Assembly: GCA_916610825.1 (NCBI GenBank) | Contig: OU744449.1 | Coordinates: 13,681,952-13,745,951, forward strand | Reading direction: 5' to 3' | Length of the DNA stretch: 64,000 bases | DNA from: Haliclystus octoradiatus | Lineage: Eukaryota; Cnidaria; Staurozoa; Stauromedusae; Haliclystidae | Made by a program: the position numbers and the translations under genes | Part shown: piece by piece, positions 58,974 through 64,000 of the stretch | Layout: each line of letters opens with the position of its first letter | How positions within the stretch are numbered: the stretch's first letter is position 1 | The notes under the pieces: model-generated | What the model was told of the DNA's origin: nothing | Seen by the model: the letters and a program-made list of their open reading frames with translations, nothing else | Databases searched by the model: none

Positions 58974-59600
58974 ATGGATCAATCCAGTAACCTAGCGTCA
59001 GTTGAAAAATTGGAAGAAGATGAAGTCAGTACTCTGGAACTGGATTGTAATCCCATCATAATAGAATCTGGTCAAATAGAACAAACCAGTATTATACCTC
59101 AAGCAGCTTGGGAATCTCTGTTTTCAAGACAAGATACCAAGTCAAGCGGGACAGCGAAAGACCTAGATGCAGCTGAAAACCTTATCAGGCACTTCAGCTT
59201 GGCAACAACAACAACTTTTGTAGTGCGGAATACGTACTGCTAGAAGGGTTTTGGAAAAACAGGTATGACAATTAAACAACTGTAAAAACGCAAACAACAA
59301 AACTACTTTGGGAATGTCTTGTTATTTGCGAGAAATCATCTCAATTAAGGAATTTCTTACATCTCAGAACTATCTGATGTGAAGATTCATATTATGTTTA
59401 GAACAATGATGTACCGTACATAGCTTTGAATCGGAAGGTGTATGTCTGCCAGCATGGGAAATCACAGCCCAAACCAAAAGTTTGCAAAGTAAGTAAGCAG
59501 TCAGTCATATACAGATCCATCTCTGCAGCATACAAATTAAACATGAAATACAGTAGTAAGAAGACTGCTTGCAAGAGATGAATCTCAAAACGTTTTTTGT
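58974..59600 (+). pseudogene. Broken CARF-like (ALS2CR8-type) coding fragment
   Basis: An ATG at 58974 opens 89 codons (MDQSSNLASVEKLEEDEVST onward) up to a TAG. After the TAG the frame continues KGFGKT to a possible donor at 59264. From 59402 a second open stretch reads NNDVPYIALNRKVYVCQHGK, then SISAAYKLNMKYSSKKTACK, a TGA at 59579, and then ISKRFLYFPNF. The pattern of VPYIALN-K-VCQ-G, then a basic Cys segment, then FP resembles the DNA-binding-like domain of calcium-responsive transcription factor and its many invertebrate relatives. Two in-frame stops suggest a decayed copy, perhaps carried by a mobile element. The assignment rests on pattern memory only. Confidence 0.33.
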
Positions 59601-62600
59601 ATTTTCCCAATTTTTGCCACCTCTGTACAGCAGCCACCTGTCTATTGCAGCCATGACAATGTTGTAGCAATGTACCATGTGACTTGATGTACTCATTGAA
59701 TTATCATTTGAAAGCGTGTTGTCTAAACAGGAAATGTCGAGGACCCTTCATAAGATTTATTCTAATAAAATACTTGTAATGGTGATTCCTGCTCCCATGA
59801 AATCCATAAACAGTTAGTTAATCAATATATTGAGCTAAAGGAACACTTTCGTCATTCTTTTAAAAGTGGAAATAATGGAATGACCTCTCTATTAACGGGA
59901 CTGGGGGAATTTTTTATGAGAACGGCCCTTAAAAAAATCCTGAAACGGCCCCTGAAAAAATTGGGAAACAAAACAACAACACAATCTAAAAATGATGTCA
60001 ATTTCTGAAGGGCAACAAAGAATTGTAACTTTGCAAACTATGACCTCCAAACATTTATAACTGTACCATAGAATTTCATTTCAAATATTATATCTAGCTA
60101 TTATTTCAAATACAAGTGAATATGAACAAAAAATATATATTAGTCGAATGATAGTTTGTACCAAGTGATGCATTTGAAACATGACACACTCCACTTAATA
60201 ATGATCAAATATAAGCAGCAAATATTATAAAGTCAATAATCTTATAATCAATAGTTGTATATCATAAACTTAGAACAAACCCAACTAATGACACACATAA
60301 TAATCTAGAATACACCATAGAGACATCTGGAGGCTACGCAGTTGACCTCTCCTGAAAATCGAAAATTTGCAACATTAATCTATCCACACTAACCAAGAAT
60401 AATTTACATAAAAAATTGTCCCAACAAGGATGTCGAGAGTGGATAAATAGAACAAGTAGAAACAACAGATAGCCTCCAGGGGTTATTTGAAAATGTACTG
60501 CTGATTACAGGGAGGGTCAAATTTTGCTAGAAAGCTTGAATATAACACTATGTTAACAATGAAACAATCAATTATCATTTGCAGATATGAAGACCTGAAT
60601 CTGAAGCTTTACAGCGAGGTGTAAATTTACTCAATTGCATTACAGATATCAGAAATCCATTCAACATGAATCGCATACATGTATTATCGATGCATGAAAG
60701 GAAGGTACTACATTATCAAGTTGAATTTGTAACAATCTCTCACAGGATTAACCATTTGGTCTGTTATGTTTCTTGTGGCATGTGTGATGTGTGATGTGTA
60801 GAATGTACAGATCATTAACTTAGTTATGTCTTTTTTGATAGCTAATTGAAATGGATGATGGTCGCCTAAATGACAACATTATAAATGCATGCTAAAAGAT
60901 GCTGCAAGATTGATACCAATCTGATAATGGCTTCCAAGACATACTTTTGCAAAGAAAAATCCTTGAAACCAAAAAAAAATTGGGCAACAGAAACAACTTG
61001 GCATGGAAGGAAAGTCAATAATTAAACTTTACGATACATTTCATGAAAAAATCCAGCGCTCTCTCTCTATAAATTCCGTCAGAACTTTTGAAAGAACTTA
61101 CAGTATGATTACAACCAAAATATGTTGTTCAATAGCTAATGAAAAGTCTGATCTCGTGTAGCGGGAAACAATAGGTTGCAGGAGTCAAGTTTGAAACGTT
61201 TTGAGGGTGTATTTAAAGCATAAATGATGAATTAGGCCTACTTGTACTTGCATTAGTTTTATGTGAAATATCATAGCCTTATGGTAATTGCTCTCATAAA
61301 TAAGAAATGTGAATTTTCTGCTAGGGTTTGGCTTATGAATCATAAAAAAATATCAATTTTTATCCGCTTCTGGATGTAAATAGTGTAGGATGTAAATTCA
61401 ATGTGAAATAATCAGGGGTCATCAATAAACCAGATTTCAGAGAAGGGTGATTGCACCCCTGAGAAGAAAGAGTGTTCCCTGGAAATGTTTCGGGGTAACA
61501 GAATTACGTTTCAGTAATAATTTGCAGACGATTGCTGGTTTCGTTAAATTGGAGATCTCGGAAATTACATCACAAGTGCACAGTTGCGGGTACAAGGTGG
61601 AGGGGTATCAATCATCACAGATGTATCTTTAAATCGTCCCTGAAAAGGTTTGGCACTGGAGGCACACTAAGAGTAACAAAAGCTCTACAAACATCAATTA
61701 TGCGGGCATTTTAATTAGCAATTTTAAAGAACTAGTCACTAAGTTACACTCAATGAGTGTAATTTCAGCAAATGCTGTAGTATTTATACCCTTACTAAAG
61801 CTAGAAAATTTATGGAAAATTGATAGATCCGCTTTGTTGGATCCCTCGTATTTGCCGTATGAGAGTCTCGTATATTTGCTACTCTCTCTAGTTGTATAAT
61901 CTTCTTTCCCTCGTATTTGGAGTTTCACTGTCTCTTATAGTTGCCAAAATATCTGTATTCACTTGCAATCTGCTCTCTCTACTACGCGGTGTTTAGCTAT
62001 CTCTTGTAGCTGCAATAGGCTCTCTGTTAGCATTTAATCTACTTGTTCTTGCATTAGGACTTGCAGTGTTCCGTCTGTATTTTGCTACACACTCTCTATA
62101 GTTCCTTGTAACCCGGGAGGTAGCTCAAATATGAAGGGAATTTGGAGACGTGCCAATTTTGAGGGGTCCATATTCCAGCTGAGAAAAGGTAGTTTATAGA
62201 AAGTTTCAGATTTTGGATATTTTTTGGATCCTTTTTTTAAATTGCTAGAGATTTTTGAAAAAATAAATTTGGAATCTGTCTGAAGAACATTGAAATAAAA
62301 ATAAAAAAGTTGAAATACCTTTTCGTTTTTTAGAACTTCTGGGGTAGCTTTTTCAAGTTCCAGAACTCTTTGGATACTTCACTTTTTCCAAGTGACACTC
62401 CGCCCCCAGCCCCCTGTCGATGTAGAGCCAGAGATACACTTTGGGGATTGTATTTTCAAGTTTATGCTATGCATATATTGTAGGATTGATTTTGTAGTCT
62501 TGCGAATTACCGTTGATAATTAGATCACAATTTTGAATACCGTAATTAAACACAAACGCTTTGTTTATAATTTATTTCGTTTCACTGCTGAGGCTGAGGA

Positions 62601-62744
62601 GGTAATAAATTGCCGGACTTGTTTAGATTTTCAAGTTTCAACTCGTTCAATTCTTATCTGTGATGCAGGCCGCGTTTTAATTGACTTTTTATGTTGTTGA
62701 CTGCAAACACATCTTCATTCCTGCAGGCTGTAGGCCTTATTTAA

Positions 62745-63597
62745 GGGCCATTTACACTGCAGCAAAACAGGCACGGTACTCGTCAATTAACACCCGAGGT
62801 GTTAACAAGAATGCGGCCCGTGCTGACTTTTTTCAAGGTTTACACAGCTTATTAAAAGCTGTTTTCAAGATCGCCCGTGCCTATTTTTACGCGGGCCGAG
62901 ATTGAAAACTTACAAACTGAATTATAGGTTCCTCATTATTTAATGGTTTTATCGGTGAAATTCGATAAATTGAGATTCAATCATGTTAAATAACTTGTCA
63001 GGATTCCGTTGAACTGAAAATCACTATGTTTTTCATCAATTATAATATTTATATTTTTGTGACATTCTTATCTCAATTGAGCAAAATTCATATACATTTG
63101 AGTTAGTCTTTCACCTCCTGGACATGCTACCACGCTAGAGCAGTATTTCTGTAACAAAATACACATCTAAATTTACGCTCCGCACTCGCAGTTACAATTT
63201 GCATAATTAAACCTTTATACTACAGAAAATTCATCAATTTTCTACAGAAATACGAAACAAAATATGCTTAATATGCTTATCTAACTTGCTAATCTTTAGT
63301 CTGTTACTGATTTTATTAGAAAACCTCAGAATTCCACTGTAAAGAGACGCAACTTCTACGATGATGTCATAATTACTGCAAAACGGCACGGTGCCCACTT
63401 TTTGAGCGGCCGAGACTACCTCGAGAAATGTTCTCGGCAAGATCAAAATAGTAGGCACGGTGCCGCTTTTCAATGTCTGAAAAAGCCGTTTAGACAGTGT
63501 TTTTGCTTGGCCCGTGCTCAAAACCACTTGACACCTTCACACCTTTGACGTGTTAATTGACGAGTACCGTGCCTATTTTGCTGCAGTGTAAATGGCC
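62745..63597. mobile_element. 853-bp element with long terminal inverted repeats (MITE-like)
   Basis: The left end GGCCATTTACACTGCAGCAA continues to ATTAACAC. The right end repeats it in inverted order, with one mismatch in about 49 bp. Weaker inverted similarity goes on inward for a further 100 bp or so (CCCGTGC, GCACGG and GGCCGAG motifs on both arms). Flanks TTTAAG and TTTTAG are similar but not a clean duplication. Short open frames inside are not recognisable. It is a non-autonomous DNA transposon, superfamily unknown. Confidence 0.75.
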
Positions 63598-64000
63598 TTT
63601 TAGTTATCGGAACAAACTTCAGAGATCAATTTCTAAATTGATGATATTTGCAATCGAAGAATGAAGAGTTTGTTTACATTTATTTTGATATTATTACGTT
63701 TTCACTGCCGCTTTTGTTACACATCCAGCTATCATTATAATGAGGAAGTGCTGTTTTACAGAAATAACAAAAGGGTGTTCTGCTTCAATGTTTCTAGACA
63801 AATAGAGTGTTTATCATGTATGGAAACTGTTTGATTAAGCAGCTCCTTTGAAGAATAGCGCGGCATTGGGAACAAATAAAAAAGCAGTTTTTGGTTATTT
63901 TTCCGTCAAAACTTGGCCAATCGAAGAAATAAAGCACTGGAAGGACGCCTCCGGGTTACGACGAATCCAAAGATATAAGTCATGCATTGATTGGATCTAA

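Larger units (their letters stand above)
56341..64000. other. Upstream intergenic region
   Basis: Apart from the direct repeat (58.4-58.7 kb), the broken CARF-like fragment (59.0-59.6 kb) and the inverted-repeat element (62.7-63.6 kb), I see no gene. Overlapping 60-70-codon minus frames at 56.5-56.9 kb match nothing known to me. A pyrimidine-rich stretch with repeated CTCTCT motifs lies at about 61860-62100. Confidence 0.55.

Noticed and set aside
59398..59696. Minus-strand frames of 90 and 63 codons
   Set aside because: The plus strand of the same stretch shows the more protein-like CARF-type pattern, so these look like its shadows.
61860..62100. CTCTCT-rich stretch as a tandem repeat or regulatory array
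   Set aside because: The spacing of the motifs is irregular and no unit can be defined.

Overview
The window is metazoan nuclear DNA. It is AT-rich, with GT-AG introns of 0.1 to 4.2 kb, several families of dispersed repeats, and a mosaic extracellular protein built from VWA, lectin-like and EGF modules joined at phase-1 introns. An aquatic invertebrate, perhaps a non-vertebrate deuterostome such as a tunicate, would fit, but nothing here fixes the species.

One minus-strand gene fills positions 56272 down to 1 and runs off the left edge. I can follow 16 consecutive coding exons with matching splice phases, about 33.9 kb of coding sequence or 11,300 residues, with no stop codon reached. In order they encode a signal peptide (56.2 kb), four VWA domains (54.5 to 40.1 kb, the second lacking its metal-binding residues), a concanavalin-A-like domain over three exons (39.9 to 37.2 kb), and two EGF domains (35.8 to 35.4 kb). 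The second EGF exon continues without interruption into an 11.57-kb exon made of a 63-bp/21-residue repeat rich in Ala, Pro, Thr, Ser, Glu and Asp (35.4 to 23.9 kb). A short Ser/Thr/Pro-rich exon follows (21.5 kb), then a second exon of at least 18.9 kb (18924 to 1) made of the same repeat. The likely product is a giant secreted, acidic, mucin-like matrix or adhesive protein: N-terminal binding modules on a very long stalk.

The repeat is so regular that other frames, including antisense frames of up to 2620 codons, also stay open. These are shadows. Near-identical blocks shifted by 390 to 3591 bp show that the arrays grow by recent larger-scale duplication. Units carrying two cysteines are absent from the N-terminal part of the array and are scattered through the distal part.

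The introns hold mobile-element debris: two copies of a tRNA-derived SINE (20.95-21.31 kb and 36.84-37.13 kb), a frame-broken LINE 3' end (45.5-45.8 kb), three hairpins within 1.2 kb, two of them related (48.7-49.85 kb), an inverted-repeat element at 38.8-39.6 kb, a hAT-like element at 40.93-41.64 kb and a foldback at 51.24-51.46 kb.

Upstream of the gene (56.3-64 kb) I find no confident gene. There is a broken plus-strand CARF-like coding fragment (59.0-59.6 kb), a diverged direct repeat (58.4-58.7 kb) and an 853-bp inverted-repeat element (62.7-63.6 kb).
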